A DNA stretch of 64,000 nt, from IMG/VR virus record IMGVR_UViG_3300010413_001770, positions 1 through 64,000 of that record. The stretch is one strand, 5' to 3'. Each line of letters starts with the position of its first letter. The stretch's first letter is position 1. The notes beneath the pieces were generated by a model. The model searched no databases. It had not been told where the DNA came from and saw nothing but the letters and a program-made list of their open reading frames with translations. Both the position numbers and the translations under genes were made by a program. Positions 24,510 to 32,771 of the stretch are shown here, piece by piece. Source of the stretch: a virus.

Positions 24510-25241
24510 CTATACTCTCCGAATCACGAGCTCGGTCACGGCGGACGAGCGGTTGGGTGACACGCCGAGGCAACAGGCGTGGACGATCTGGTCGGCGGCT
24601 TCTGCGGGGTCGATCAGTTGGTGGTAGTCCGGTCGCCACGCCATCATGTCCGTCCGCAACGCGCCGACGAACACGTCGAGGAGATGGATGCCGTACCCGG
24701 TCGCCTCCAAGCGGAGAGCGGACACGAAGCCGCGGAGACCAAACTTGCTGGCCGAGTAGGCGGTCTCGTGGTGTCCGCCGCGCTGCCCGGCGAGCGAGTT
24801 CACGAACGCAATGAGCCCGGAGCGGCGGCGGGCGAACACGGGCCACAACTCCCGCGTGAGCAGCATCGGAGCGAGCAGATTCACGTCGAGCGTGAGCCGG
24901 ATCTCGTCCTCCGTGAGCGTTTCGATCGACTGCGCCACCCGGACCCCCGCGTTGTGGACCACGACGTCCACGTCCCAGACGTCGGCGGCGGTGACAAGCC
25001 GCCGACGGGTATCCCACTGCGTGATGTCGCCGTGGACACGGATCAAGCGTTCGGTGCCGTCTCGAGAAGCGGAGGTGGACCGCTCGAGGAGGATCAACCG
25101 CCAACCCAGGAGTGCGAACCGTTTGGCGATCTCCGCCCCCAAGCCTCGGTTCGCCCCGGTTATCAGCGCAGTCTTCGTGCTCGCTCGCGTTCCGTCTTGG
25201 AGGACGTTTCCGCGTTCACTTTCGGTTCTTTCGGCACCCAT
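24510..25241 (-). CDS. Short-chain dehydrogenase/reductase (SDR)
   Basis: The protein has 243 residues. After a ~22-residue polar leader, KTALITGANRGLGAEIAKRF gives the TGxxxGxG cofactor motif. VVVHNAGVRVA is the NAG motif. FVNSLAGQRG then AYSASKFGLRGFV supplies the catalytic Ser and YxxxK, and GALRTDM the PG-like loop. R/L residues after the Rossmann strand (LILLERSTS) suggest NADP preference. The start at 25241 has gggagattcc and overlaps the cupin gene by 79 bases. It likely reduces or oxidises a sugar or polyol in the neighbouring pathway. Confidence 0.88.
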   Translation of the reverse strand: MGAERTESERGNVLQDGTRASTKTALITGANRGLGAEIAKRFALLGWRLILLERSTSASRDGTERLIRVHGDITQWDTRRRLVTAADVWDVDVVVHNAGVRVAQSIETLTEDEIRLTLDVNLLAPMLLTRELWPVFARRRSGLIAFVNSLAGQRGGHHETAYSASKFGLRGFVSALRLEATGYGIHLLDVFVGALRTDMMAWRPDYHQLIDPAEAADQIVHACCLGVSPNRSSAVTELVIRRV

Positions 25242-25630
25242 GGAATCTCCCAGTCCGGCAAACGAATCGTATCGGCATCGTCGTGGTGCGTGGATATCTC
25301 GAGGAAGGTAACGGCTTTTCCGGCTCGACCTCGGAATGTGTGCGCCGTCCCGGCCGGTAGCGTGAGTGATAACCCATCCTCCAGTAAGTACGTGACAGCC
25401 CGGTTACCGGTCTCGAAGGGCCAATCTCTAGAGTAGAGCTCAAGCTCTCCTGCCACGACCCAGAACGTCTCTGTTTTCCGGAGATGGTAATGCCAGCCGC
25501 AGTGCTTGCCGGGGTTGACGGACAGCACCTTGCCGCAGTACCGGTCGTTGTTGACGATCCAGCGCTCTTCTCCCCAGGACTTTTCCACCAGGATGCGGCG
25601 CTCTAGTTGGGACATCTGCGACCCACTCAT
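25163..25630 (-). CDS. Cupin-domain protein (sugar isomerase/epimerase-like)
   Basis: The 155-residue protein has one cupin barrel: PGKHCGWHYHLRKTETFWVVAG (motif 1, with two His and Glu metal ligands), then LTLPAGTAHTFRG (motif 2, with His). The first strands (EKSWGEERWIVNNDRYCGKVLSV) resemble cupins of mannose-6-phosphate isomerase type. The end is basic and unstructured. A ggagaagggg ribosome-binding site precedes the ATG at 25630. Metal-dependent sugar isomerisation or epimerisation is most likely given the neighbouring transketolase and SDR. Confidence 0.83.
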   Translation of the reverse strand: MSGSQMSQLERRILVEKSWGEERWIVNNDRYCGKVLSVNPGKHCGWHYHLRKTETFWVVAGELELYSRDWPFETGNRAVTYLLEDGLSLTLPAGTAHTFRGRAGKAVTFLEISTHHDDADTIRLPDWEIPWVPKEPKVNAETSSKTERERARRLR

Positions 25631-25657
25631 ACGCTTCCCCTTCTCCCCCTCCCCCCA

Positions 25658-26140
25658 TCAGAAGAACGGCAGCCCGTCTCGACGCAAACAGATGGCCGCC
25701 GGCACCCCCATCAGGTACGCGTCCAGCATCGCTTTCTCGGCGGACTGTTGATCGTGCGGGAAGAACCCGTGGACGTTCTTGAATAGCCGCACCAATCCTT
25801 CCGCGTCCAGCGGCCGATGCGTCGGCCCCTGCGTTGGATAGTCCGCATTCCCTACGAGCATGACCGGCAAGTTGTGCTCATCGATATCGATCTTGATCTG
25901 CTCGAACGGTCGCTCCAGCAAGAAGGGGGTAGTGGAGTACACGATCGGCCGCAGCCCCTCCGCCGCCATCCCGGCCGCCATCGAGATCATAGACTGTTCA
26001 CAGATGCCGATGTTGATGAACCGGTCCGGCCAGCGGCGCTTGAACTCCTCCGCGTCCTGGAAGACGTCGCCGATGATCAGAAGGATGCGGGGATCTCGAT
26101 CCGCTAGCCGACAGATTGCACGACCGAATGCGCGCCTCAT
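25658..26140 (-). CDS. Transketolase subunit, pyrimidine-binding domain only
   Basis: The 160-residue protein contains ILLIIGDVFQDAEEF and FINIGICEQSMISMAAGMAAEG, the region holding the catalytic Glu of TPP enzymes. NLPVMLVGNADYPTQGPTH then matches the pyrimidine-binding fold. Split transketolase C-subunits are normally about 300 residues with a further TK_C domain. That domain is absent here, as the protein ends at LRRDGLPFF. It starts 4 bases inside the stop of the N-subunit, so the two are coupled and should form one enzyme transferring two-carbon units. Confidence 0.85.
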   Translation of the reverse strand: MRRAFGRAICRLADRDPRILLIIGDVFQDAEEFKRRWPDRFINIGICEQSMISMAAGMAAEGLRPIVYSTTPFLLERPFEQIKIDIDEHNLPVMLVGNADYPTQGPTHRPLDAEGLVRLFKNVHGFFPHDQQSAEKAMLDAYLMGVPAAICLRRDGLPFF

Positions 26141-26967
26141 GCGGATTCTCCGGTAGGGGGGCTCGAGTCGTCTAGGTCGTCATCCAGATCTACAGGCACC
26201 AGCTCCCGCATCGCCTGCCGCTCCTGCTCATCCGTCAGCCACTGCGCGTGCCACGCCGGATCGTCCTCCATAAAGCTCACGCCGCGCCCCTTGATCGTCC
26301 GCGCCATCACGAGCCGGGGGCGACCACGCGTCCTCGGGCGCAAGAGCTTCGCCGTGATGGCATCCGTGTCGTGCCCATTCACACTCATGACGTCCCACTC
26401 GAGCGTCTCGGCGACGCGGCTCAAGTGCTCCATGGGAAGGACGTCGAGGAGGCGGTCGGACCCCTGGATACCGTTCCAGTCCACAATAGCGGTTAGATTG
26501 TCCAGGCGGAAACGGGCCGCGATCATGAGGCTCTCCCACGTGGTCCCCTCCTGACACTCCCCGTCCCCGACGAGAACGTACACCTGCGTACGGACCTCTT
26601 GCCGCTTGAGCGCCATCGCCATCCCGATCGCGAAGGGGAGACCGTGCCCCAGTGACCCCGTCGTGCAGTGAATCCCGTTGGCCGGGTCCCGGACCGGGAA
26701 ACCATCCAGACGCGGGTTCAGGCCTCGCTCCCGCAGGAGAACGTAGTACGGCCAGCATCCGTGCCCCTTGGAGAGCACGAACCGGTCCTCGCTCTTCATC
26801 ACCCGGTCATAGAGGGAGATCAGGATCTCGACGCACGAGAACGCTCCGCCCCAGTGATATCCGCCGTGACTCTTGGACAGCCGAATCGTTTCTCGGCGGA
26901 GCTGGCGGCTACGGTTGTCGAGTCGAACCATGCTCGGCGTCTCCTCTTGGTTTCGGTCATCCGGCAT
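26137..26967 (-). CDS. Transketolase N-terminal (TPP-binding) subunit
   Basis: The 276-residue protein starts at the ATG at 26967 near the upstream stop. It shows RFVLSKGHGCWPYYVLL, GIHCTTGSLGHGLPFAIGMA and YVLVGDGECQEG, the start of the TPP-binding GDG motif, which closes with LTAIVDWNGIQG. AWHAQW is the conserved His segment. The NGIQ ending and short GS linker occur in split transketolases of sugar-biosynthesis loci. With the next gene (pyrimidine-binding subunit) it should rearrange sugar phosphates. The C-terminus is acidic. Confidence 0.9.
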   Translation of the reverse strand: MPDDRNQEETPSMVRLDNRSRQLRRETIRLSKSHGGYHWGGAFSCVEILISLYDRVMKSEDRFVLSKGHGCWPYYVLLRERGLNPRLDGFPVRDPANGIHCTTGSLGHGLPFAIGMAMALKRQEVRTQVYVLVGDGECQEGTTWESLMIAARFRLDNLTAIVDWNGIQGSDRLLDVLPMEHLSRVAETLEWDVMSVNGHDTDAITAKLLRPRTRGRPRLVMARTIKGRGVSFMEDDPAWHAQWLTDEQERQAMRELVPVDLDDDLDDSSPPTGESA

Positions 26968-28012
26968 CGGAGAACCAGTTCCCTGCTTCCCCTCCCGGGA
27001 CGCGGCAGTCCATGAGGACGCGGCCGGCACCGCCGAACCGAGAGGCCGATACAGCGCGCCCCACGTCCAGAAGGGAGAATCGGCGCGTGATCAGTTTGTC
27101 GATCGGCAGCCGCCCGCCGCGGTAGAGCTCCAGGTATCTCGGGATGTCGAGCTCCGGCCGAGTCATGCCGCCTTGGCTATCCAGGACGGTTTTGCCGGAA
27201 TACCGGGAGACGAACTCCGGCATGATGAAGTCCGTCCCGTGCTTCGGTTGGCCGACGAGGACCAGCCGCCCGCCCCGCTTGAGGGACCGCAGCCCCGTCC
27301 GGATTACTTCCGGGACGCCGGTACAATCGACGAACACGTCCGGAGAGTGAAATACGCTCCCCAGGTCCGTGGAGAAGTCCGTGGCGCCGAACTCGAACGC
27401 CAAAGCCGATCGGCGAGCATCCAGATCCACGCCGATGATCGGATATCCCCCGGTCAGCGACGCCCCCAGAATCGCGCTCAGTCCTACGCCGCCGCAGCCG
27501 ACGATCACGATGGATTCCCCTAGTCGAAGTTTCGCTTCCCGCGTGACGACCCCCAACCCGGTCGTGACGCAGCAACCGAGGAGGGCCGCAACGTCGAGAG
27601 GGACATCCTCCCGGACCGTCGTGACCCGGCTCTCGCTCACAACAGCGAGATCCGACCAGATTGCGACCGGACCGGCACCGACGAAGCACTCCCCGGCGGA
27701 CTCCATGACGCGATACCGGGGCGGTTCGGCCTCGATCCCGGCCCCGACGCGCCAGTGAAGGACGACGGAGTCGCCGACACGCACCGTCGTCACTCCAGAG
27801 CCCACCGCGAGGACTCGGCCGGCGCCCTCGTGACCCAGAAGGTGCGGCAAGTGCCGGTCCGGACCGGCGTGACCGTCGATCTCCCGTAACTGAGCCCCGC
27901 AGATACCAGCCCACTCGACATCCACGAGCACTTGCCCGGTCTTGAGCTCCGGCACTTCCAGATCCATGATGCGGAGAGGGGTTCCCGGTTCGACCAACAC
28001 GGCAGCTAGCAT
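26957..28012 (-). CDS. Zinc-type MDR dehydrogenase
   Basis: The 351-residue protein starts at 28012 after caaggaggag. VEWAGICGAQLREIDG and LLGHEGAGRV carry the catalytic Cys and the GHE motif. IVIVGCGGVGLSAILGA is the Rossmann GxGxxG, followed by the acidic VDLD that favours NAD. RYSGKTVLDSQGGMTRPELD and LITRRFSLLDVGRA fit medium-chain alcohol dehydrogenases. The four-Cys structural zinc loop is missing between residues ~90 and 125. It likely oxidises or reduces a polyol or sugar derivative alongside the transketolase. Confidence 0.88.
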   Translation of the reverse strand: MLAAVLVEPGTPLRIMDLEVPELKTGQVLVDVEWAGICGAQLREIDGHAGPDRHLPHLLGHEGAGRVLAVGSGVTTVRVGDSVVLHWRVGAGIEAEPPRYRVMESAGECFVGAGPVAIWSDLAVVSESRVTTVREDVPLDVAALLGCCVTTGLGVVTREAKLRLGESIVIVGCGGVGLSAILGASLTGGYPIIGVDLDARRSALAFEFGATDFSTDLGSVFHSPDVFVDCTGVPEVIRTGLRSLKRGGRLVLVGQPKHGTDFIMPEFVSRYSGKTVLDSQGGMTRPELDIPRYLELYRGGRLPIDKLITRRFSLLDVGRAVSASRFGGAGRVLMDCRVPGGEAGNWFSDAG

Positions 28013-28224
28013 CCGGACTCCTCCTTGGTCTCCTTGACAACACGATGACAACAGCAGTTTTTTGGATCGGTCGGTACGGTGCAGTCCTTACCCCCCTGAT
28101 TGTAGTATACGTCAACGATTTCTTCCCGGGTGAAGAACTTCCAATACCGGTAGCATGCCCACAAGAGTTGCGACCGCTCAGACGCTGGGGTGTCGACTCG
28201 ATCCACTGAACTGGATTCGCTCAC
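28006..28224 (-). CDS. Small Cys-rich hypothetical protein
   Basis: The 72-residue protein starts at a GTG (28224) that overlaps the upstream TGA (GTGA) and is preceded by ggagggg. It begins SESSSVDRVDTPASER and has a helical middle (QLLWACYRYWKFFTREEIVDVYY). It ends with several Cys/His (GGKDCTVPTDPKNCCCHRV) that could bind metal. It is squeezed between a DUF115-like protein and the MDR dehydrogenase. No family recognised. Confidence 0.6.
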   Translation of the reverse strand: MSESSSVDRVDTPASERSQLLWACYRYWKFFTREEIVDVYYNQGGKDCTVPTDPKNCCCHRVVKETKEESGC

Positions 28225-28892
28225 AATGACCCCTCCCGCCGCGCATCCACGATCCAGGAACGCAGGTCCACTTTCGGAAACACGTGCAGAGAGCTTCCCG
28301 GTGTGGCGTTCAGACACTCCACGCCCAGCTCATCCAAATCGGCCTTGATTCTCGGAAAACACGGCAAGAACCGACGCTCGTAGACGCTCGCCGCCGGACG
28401 GTTGTCGTGCGCGTCGTGGTAGTTGTTGCGCCCGTCCGCCGACTGGTGCATGTCGAACCCGAGGAGAATGATCCGGGAAACGCCGAAATGAACCGCGAGA
28501 TTGATGGCGGAGGCGCCGGAGCTCTTGTTCCAGCAGACATAGCGGGGGTCGGCATCCACGCCGATCGTTCGAGCGGGGGATTTCCGCACGACACGGACAC
28601 CGGGAGGAGGAAGTTGTTGCCCATTCTGACCCGTTCGATAGAGTGCCGGGCAGCACGTCGCGATCAGCCCGGGGAACTCGAGCATCTCCTTCCGGTGTTT
28701 CCGGTAGAAGCGCGCATCCCCGAACCAGCACACGTCGACCCAGTCGCCGAGCGCGAAGGCGTAGTTCACGCCGATGACGCGGTATTCCCGGATCAGCTCA
28801 AGCGGAGTATCGGATATGGAGGGGCCGCCCCCGATGATGAAGGCGGTTCGATCAGGCCACAAACGCGGGACAGTCCATGTCGCGGAGGGCAT
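28221..28892 (-). CDS. DUF115-like protein (Maf/MptE fold)
   Basis: The 223-residue protein contains TAFIIGGGPSISDTPLELI, with the GGGPS nucleotide-binding turn of DUF115/6-hydroxymethylpterin pyrophosphokinase-like and Maf-type glycosyltransferases. VIGVNYAFALGDWVDVCWFGD, CWNKSSGASAINLAVHFG and IILLGFDMHQSAD also match. Some DUF115 (Maf) proteins add nonulosonic sugars to flagellin; others make pterin or phosphosugar intermediates. The ribosome-binding site is weak, and an upstream start is possible. It is the first gene of the sugar block after the capsid module. Confidence 0.75.
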   Translation of the reverse strand: MPSATWTVPRLWPDRTAFIIGGGPSISDTPLELIREYRVIGVNYAFALGDWVDVCWFGDARFYRKHRKEMLEFPGLIATCCPALYRTGQNGQQLPPPGVRVVRKSPARTIGVDADPRYVCWNKSSGASAINLAVHFGVSRIILLGFDMHQSADGRNNYHDAHDNRPAASVYERRFLPCFPRIKADLDELGVECLNATPGSSLHVFPKVDLRSWIVDARREGSL

Positions 28893-28906
28893 CCCGAGTC
28901 CCGACG

Positions 28907-29239
28907 CTATTCTTTCGGCAAGGGTCTTCTGGCACTGGCGTCCGGATCTCCAAGGACGGCCCGGGCGTCTTCCAAGGAGAGGGGAGCGTCGTTGATTGGG
29001 TCGTCGGTCCCGAAGCGGCACACGTTATAGCGGCCGCGCCCGATGTGGACGATCTCGAGCGGATAGGCCGGCTGTGGCTCAGGGTCCGGAGGAGAAATCC
29101 GGTCCCACGTGTCGAGAGAGCCGCCGAGCTCGATCTCGGAATCGACCGTGATGACGTCTCCCGGATCGTAGCGGACGATCGGGCCGCCATTCGCCGGCCG
29201 GTGATAGTGCACTCCAGACAGTTTCCGGTAGGTCGGCAT
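28907..29239 (-). CDS. Hypothetical capsid-module protein
   Basis: The 110-residue protein begins MPTYRKLSGVHYHRPANGGPIVRYDPGDVITVDSEIE and later has YPLEIVHIGRGRYNVCRFG. This resembles the short beta-rich proteins often found beside major capsid genes in siphoviruses. The end is Ala/Arg-rich. It lies 55 bases after the major capsid stop and precedes the sugar enzymes. A head-tail or capsid accessory role fits its position. No motif allows a firmer call. Confidence 0.6.
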   Translation of the reverse strand: MPTYRKLSGVHYHRPANGGPIVRYDPGDVITVDSEIELGGSLDTWDRISPPDPEPQPAYPLEIVHIGRGRYNVCRFGTDDPINDAPLSLEDARAVLGDPDASARRPLPKE

Positions 29240-29293
29240 CGATCACCCTCAAACGAAGGGAGGCGGGGGAGGGTCGGGTTCCCCCTCTCCGGT

Positions 29294-30367
29294 TTAGGAC
29301 GCGTGCACCACGCCGCAGCGGCCGTCCTGGTCGTTCCGAATCTGCGGCACCATGATTGCCATGACCTTGAAGTTCTTGGTCAGGCCGCCATTCGAGTCCC
29401 ACTCGACCGTCATGATCGAGAGACCGATCACCATCCGGACCACGTCGGAGGTCATCTGCACCATGACGACGTTGTCGGCCGTGAGGCTGTCCGCGACTTT
29501 GATGCCCTGGATCCCGTTGACCGCGAGGATGCGCTCCCGAACGGAGCGGTCGGAGTTGGCCTTGAAATCCTCGTCGATCGAGGTGTCGAAGTTGGTCGGG
29601 ATGTAGATCTGCCAAGGCCCGTAGTACCGGGCGTTGATACTGGCCTGCTTCATGGCGAGGACGTCGGTCAGGACGTTCGCGACCGTGTCGTCCCAGTTCG
29701 CGGTCAGGCTGACCGTGTTGCGGTTGGGTTGATCCAGGTATCCCCGGATCGTCCCACCGCCGTGCGTGTACGCCGAGAGACCCGTGAACAGGATGGACTC
29801 CACCTTCTCCGCCACCTTGCGGCCCGCGAGCTCCGCCATCGTCATGTCGAGGGGGTCGCCGCGCGTCCTGCTGGCCTCGAGCGCCCGGATCGAGAACTGG
29901 AAATCCTTGTGGACGACCGGGAGGGGCAGGTAGTTGGTGTCCCACTCGGGGCGGTCCCGCGTGGTCCGGGTCTCGGCGTCCATCGTGACTTCCGCCGCCG
30001 TGATGTCGGACTGGTCCTGGTACTCGAGCACCGTCTTGCCGAGACCGTTGCTCACCTCGTAGGTGAGGCCGGCGTTGATGAGATCCGCCACCCCGACGAG
30101 GCGCGTCTGAGCGGCCTTGAGAACGACGTTGTCGATCTCGATCCACTCGTCCCGGCGGAGTGTCGCGTTGGCGACCTGGCGTTTCTGCCCCCGGATGTTC
30201 GCGTAGAAGTGGCCGTCCTTGCCGAGGTAGGGACGTAGGGAGCCGGCGTCCATGTTGGCGGCCAGGAGTCTGGACCCAACGTCGCCCGTGAGACCCTGCA
30301 TCGGCCGGATCGCACCGCCGTTCAGGGTCAGGACATCGGTTGCGGCCTGAGTCGTTTCTTTCGGCAT
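29294..30367 (-). CDS. Major capsid protein (HK97/encapsulin fold)
   Basis: The 357-residue protein contains EWDTNYLPLPVVHKDFQFSIRALEASRTRG, MAELAGRKVAEKVESILFTG and GPWQIYIPTNFDTSIDEDF. It ends NNRDQDG-like with LTKNFKVMAIMVPQIRND. The order protease/scaffold - small decoration protein - this gene and the sequence pattern match HK97-fold capsid proteins of the encapsulin-like (DUF6260/Linocin-related) branch. A strong ggagatt ribosome-binding site precedes the ATG. No N-terminal scaffold region is present, in agreement with a separate scaffold gene. Confidence 0.88.
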   Translation of the reverse strand: MPKETTQAATDVLTLNGGAIRPMQGLTGDVGSRLLAANMDAGSLRPYLGKDGHFYANIRGQKRQVANATLRRDEWIEIDNVVLKAAQTRLVGVADLINAGLTYEVSNGLGKTVLEYQDQSDITAAEVTMDAETRTTRDRPEWDTNYLPLPVVHKDFQFSIRALEASRTRGDPLDMTMAELAGRKVAEKVESILFTGLSAYTHGGGTIRGYLDQPNRNTVSLTANWDDTVANVLTDVLAMKQASINARYYGPWQIYIPTNFDTSIDEDFKANSDRSVRERILAVNGIQGIKVADSLTADNVVMVQMTSDVVRMVIGLSIMTVEWDSNGGLTKNFKVMAIMVPQIRNDQDGRCGVVHAS

Positions 30368-30437
30368 CGATCAATCTCCTTTGAGTGAGCGTGAATTCAG
30401 TGTGAGTTCACGAGGGTAAGCCGGAGTGACCGGCCGA

Positions 30438-30896
30438 TTACGAGATCTCCACGAGGATGCGTCCGGACGGGTCCGCGCCGGAAGAGCCACTCATGTCGAC
30501 GGCTTCGAGGGCAACGCCGACGATCGCTTCGACGTAGTCGGGCTCGCCGCTCGCCGCCGTGTAGACCTGGAGGGCTCCGGTTCCGCCGGACTTCAGAAGC
30601 GAGCCGACGGACGCGGTTTCCCCATCCTTGAGCAGCATGTAGAGCTGGTCTCCGGGACGGGCCGCGATGAACTGGACGCGGGCTCCGGTCGTGTAGGCGG
30701 TGCCGATTTCGTCACCTTGGAGATCGTTCTCGATTGCGACCAGCTTCGGCACTACGTTTCCGCTCGCCGTCGCATGAACCTTGACACCGGTAGAGGTACG
30801 CTCGAGCAGGTGCCCCGGAGTGATTCCTGCGTCGGCCTTCGCCTCGTTCCGCATCCACTCCGAGAGAGTTTTTACCAGGACCGTTCTGTACGCCAT
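30438..30896 (-). CDS. Putative capsid decoration protein
   Basis: The 152-residue protein begins AYRTVLVKTLSEWMRNEAKADAG and contains HLLERTSTGVKVHATASGNVVPKLVAIENDLQG and YVEAIVGVALEAVDMSG. The G.ll.....v..h.....p.lvA.e.....G..i...Y..G..V pattern is common in small phage head proteins (DUF2190-like decorators or stabilisers). It lies directly between the protease/scaffold and the capsid gene. A caaaggagg site precedes the ATG. Confidence 0.7.
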   Translation of the reverse strand: MAYRTVLVKTLSEWMRNEAKADAGITPGHLLERTSTGVKVHATASGNVVPKLVAIENDLQGDEIGTAYTTGARVQFIAARPGDQLYMLLKDGETASVGSLLKSGGTGALQVYTAASGEPDYVEAIVGVALEAVDMSGSSGADPSGRILVEIS

Positions 30897-31010
30897 CGGG
30901 TAACCTCCTTTGGAAGGTCGTTTGCCGGGTGAATACTCCGGTCAGTGTTTGTCGTCGTGATTCCGGCCGCTCGTGCTCGGACTCGTGCTCGCGCTTGAGG
31001 ACCCGAGCTC

Positions 31011-32768
31011 TTACTGCTTCAACGATGGGAGCGGCAGTGGGTCCTCGGCATCCTGCTGGGGGCGTGCGTCCAGTACACCGGCTCCCCCCGAGTAGTCGTT
31101 CCGCGACCGCGCGAGCGTCTGGAGCTTCTCGAGCTGCGGAAGATCCATGCGGCGGAGCTCGTCTTCGCCCCAGGGGCAGCCATCCAAGGCCAGAAGGTCC
31201 GTCACGATTGCGTCCTTCTGCCGGCGGTGGACCGTGAGACCGTGCGACAGCACCTCCCGGATCTCCGGGGGCGCGTTCGCGACGTATTGGTCGACCGTCG
31301 TCACGGGAACAGGAGCGGCGGGAGCGGGAGTCTTGGGCTGGAGCGCCTCCGCCCCCTTCTCGGCCGCCAGCTGCACGGGGGTCTTCTCCGGCTTGGGAGT
31401 CCCCTCGGCCGCCGCTTCCAAAAGCTCGAGAATGACCTTCTGGTCGCAGGGAGACTGCTTCTCCAACCACTCCTGGTCCGCCTTCTCGTTGAGCTCCAGG
31501 ATTCGTTTTACCGTTTCGTTCACCGCTACCTTCGGCATGCTGTTCTCCTCTTCTGCGGGAACATATTCCCGCTGCTCACGGACCCGTGTCGGGTCACCGG
31601 ACAGTTGGATATCACCGTTGTCGTCTACCGTGTACTCCTGCCGGTAGAGGGTCGAGCCGTCCTCCGTCCTCCGCTCGTACACGATCGCGTCGTCGTACAG
31701 ATCCTCGAGCATGTACCAGATGCCCTGCTCCGGCCGGTCCATAGCGTTGAGGGTTTGATGGACGCGCTCGAACAAGCTCATGATGCTCCCGTTCTGGAGT
31801 GCCGTAATGGCTTCTGCAGAACGGTCATCCGAAGCGAGAATCCCGAGTTTCGTCCTCACCCAGGAGAGAAAGGTCGGCTTTTGGTCGCGACTCACTGGAT
31901 CCCCGGTATTGTTCTCCGCCATTCCGCCTCCAGTCTGGGTCAGTATTTCGGATAGATTCTCCAAAGGTAACACACTGAGAAAACGGCTGTCACTATCCGG
32001 GGACTGAAGCTCCAGCGTGATCATGCCGTCGCGGAGAGGACCGACCCGCGCGTTCAGGTGGTGGACACGGACGCCGCAGCCGTCTTCCCAGCTGCAGGCG
32101 CCGACGCGGTCCGGGAGAAGCGCCAGATGGTCGGGACGGTAGCCGGCGAGCGTCTCCTCGAACTCTTCTCCGTTCCAGATCCCCGGAGTGCCGTCGCCAA
32201 GTCCCCAGAGACCGGTCGACACTTCGACCGGTTCGCCGCGTTCGAGCATGGAGAGGGTATCCGGGTCGACGGACTTGATCTTGTCGAGGTCGATCCAGAT
32301 CTCGGCGCGTAGACGGGGGGAGTCCCAACGGGCGTTCCAGACCTGGCCGACGACCTGGGATTCGTAGACGGGGGGTGAGTTGGCCGAGATCGGCTCGCCG
32401 TCGTCTGCGGTCGGGTGAAGGATGGGGACCGGGCGACCATTCCAGGCTTCGACGAACAAGCTGAGCTCATCGGCCGGGTAGTAGCGACCGTTGTGGACCC
32501 CCTCGACGAGCATGACGACCGGGTAGACGAGATGATCACGACCGTTGAGGTTTTCGCGGCGACTGGTGGACGGGAGACGGGAGTGGACCGTGACGGACTC
32601 GACCTGCTCGTTGGCGGCTCGTTTGCGTTTCGACCGCCGCCACTGCGAGTAGCAAACCGCGGCGCGCTGCTTCTCGTCTGGGAAGTCTCGGCCGGTGACC
32701 TCGGCCCCCATGCAACGGCTGACGAAGTCGGAGCGGGACTCATCCGATTTGGGTGTGGGAAGGGGCAT
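31011..32768 (-). CDS. Head maturation protease with scaffold (DUF2213-like)
   Basis: The 585-residue protein opens with SRCMGAEVTGRDFPDEKQ and RAAVCYSQWRRSK, a common head-module Cys motif. Residues ~75-270 match DUF2213-type proteases: VYPVVMLVEGVHNGRYYP, RPVPILHPTADDGEPIS, VSTGLWG and YRPDHLALLPDRVGACS. The rest is helical and Pro/Ala/Glu-rich like a scaffold. Two internal ATGs with good ribosome-binding sites lie at 31922 (ctggaggcgg) and 31538 (gaagaggagaac). They could give shorter scaffold products, as lambda C/Nu3 does. It follows the portal gene by 3 bases. Confidence 0.82.
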   Translation of the reverse strand: MPLPTPKSDESRSDFVSRCMGAEVTGRDFPDEKQRAAVCYSQWRRSKRKRAANEQVESVTVHSRLPSTSRRENLNGRDHLVYPVVMLVEGVHNGRYYPADELSLFVEAWNGRPVPILHPTADDGEPISANSPPVYESQVVGQVWNARWDSPRLRAEIWIDLDKIKSVDPDTLSMLERGEPVEVSTGLWGLGDGTPGIWNGEEFEETLAGYRPDHLALLPDRVGACSWEDGCGVRVHHLNARVGPLRDGMITLELQSPDSDSRFLSVLPLENLSEILTQTGGGMAENNTGDPVSRDQKPTFLSWVRTKLGILASDDRSAEAITALQNGSIMSLFERVHQTLNAMDRPEQGIWYMLEDLYDDAIVYERRTEDGSTLYRQEYTVDDNGDIQLSGDPTRVREQREYVPAEEENSMPKVAVNETVKRILELNEKADQEWLEKQSPCDQKVILELLEAAAEGTPKPEKTPVQLAAEKGAEALQPKTPAPAAPVPVTTVDQYVANAPPEIREVLSHGLTVHRRQKDAIVTDLLALDGCPWGEDELRRMDLPQLEKLQTLARSRNDYSGGAGVLDARPQQDAEDPLPLPSLKQ

Positions 32769-32771
32769 GGG

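Noticed and set aside
26957-28012. Threonine or sorbitol dehydrogenase by name
   Set aside because: The MDR motifs are clear, but substrate-defining residues cannot be read and the structural-zinc loop is missing, so only a family call is given.
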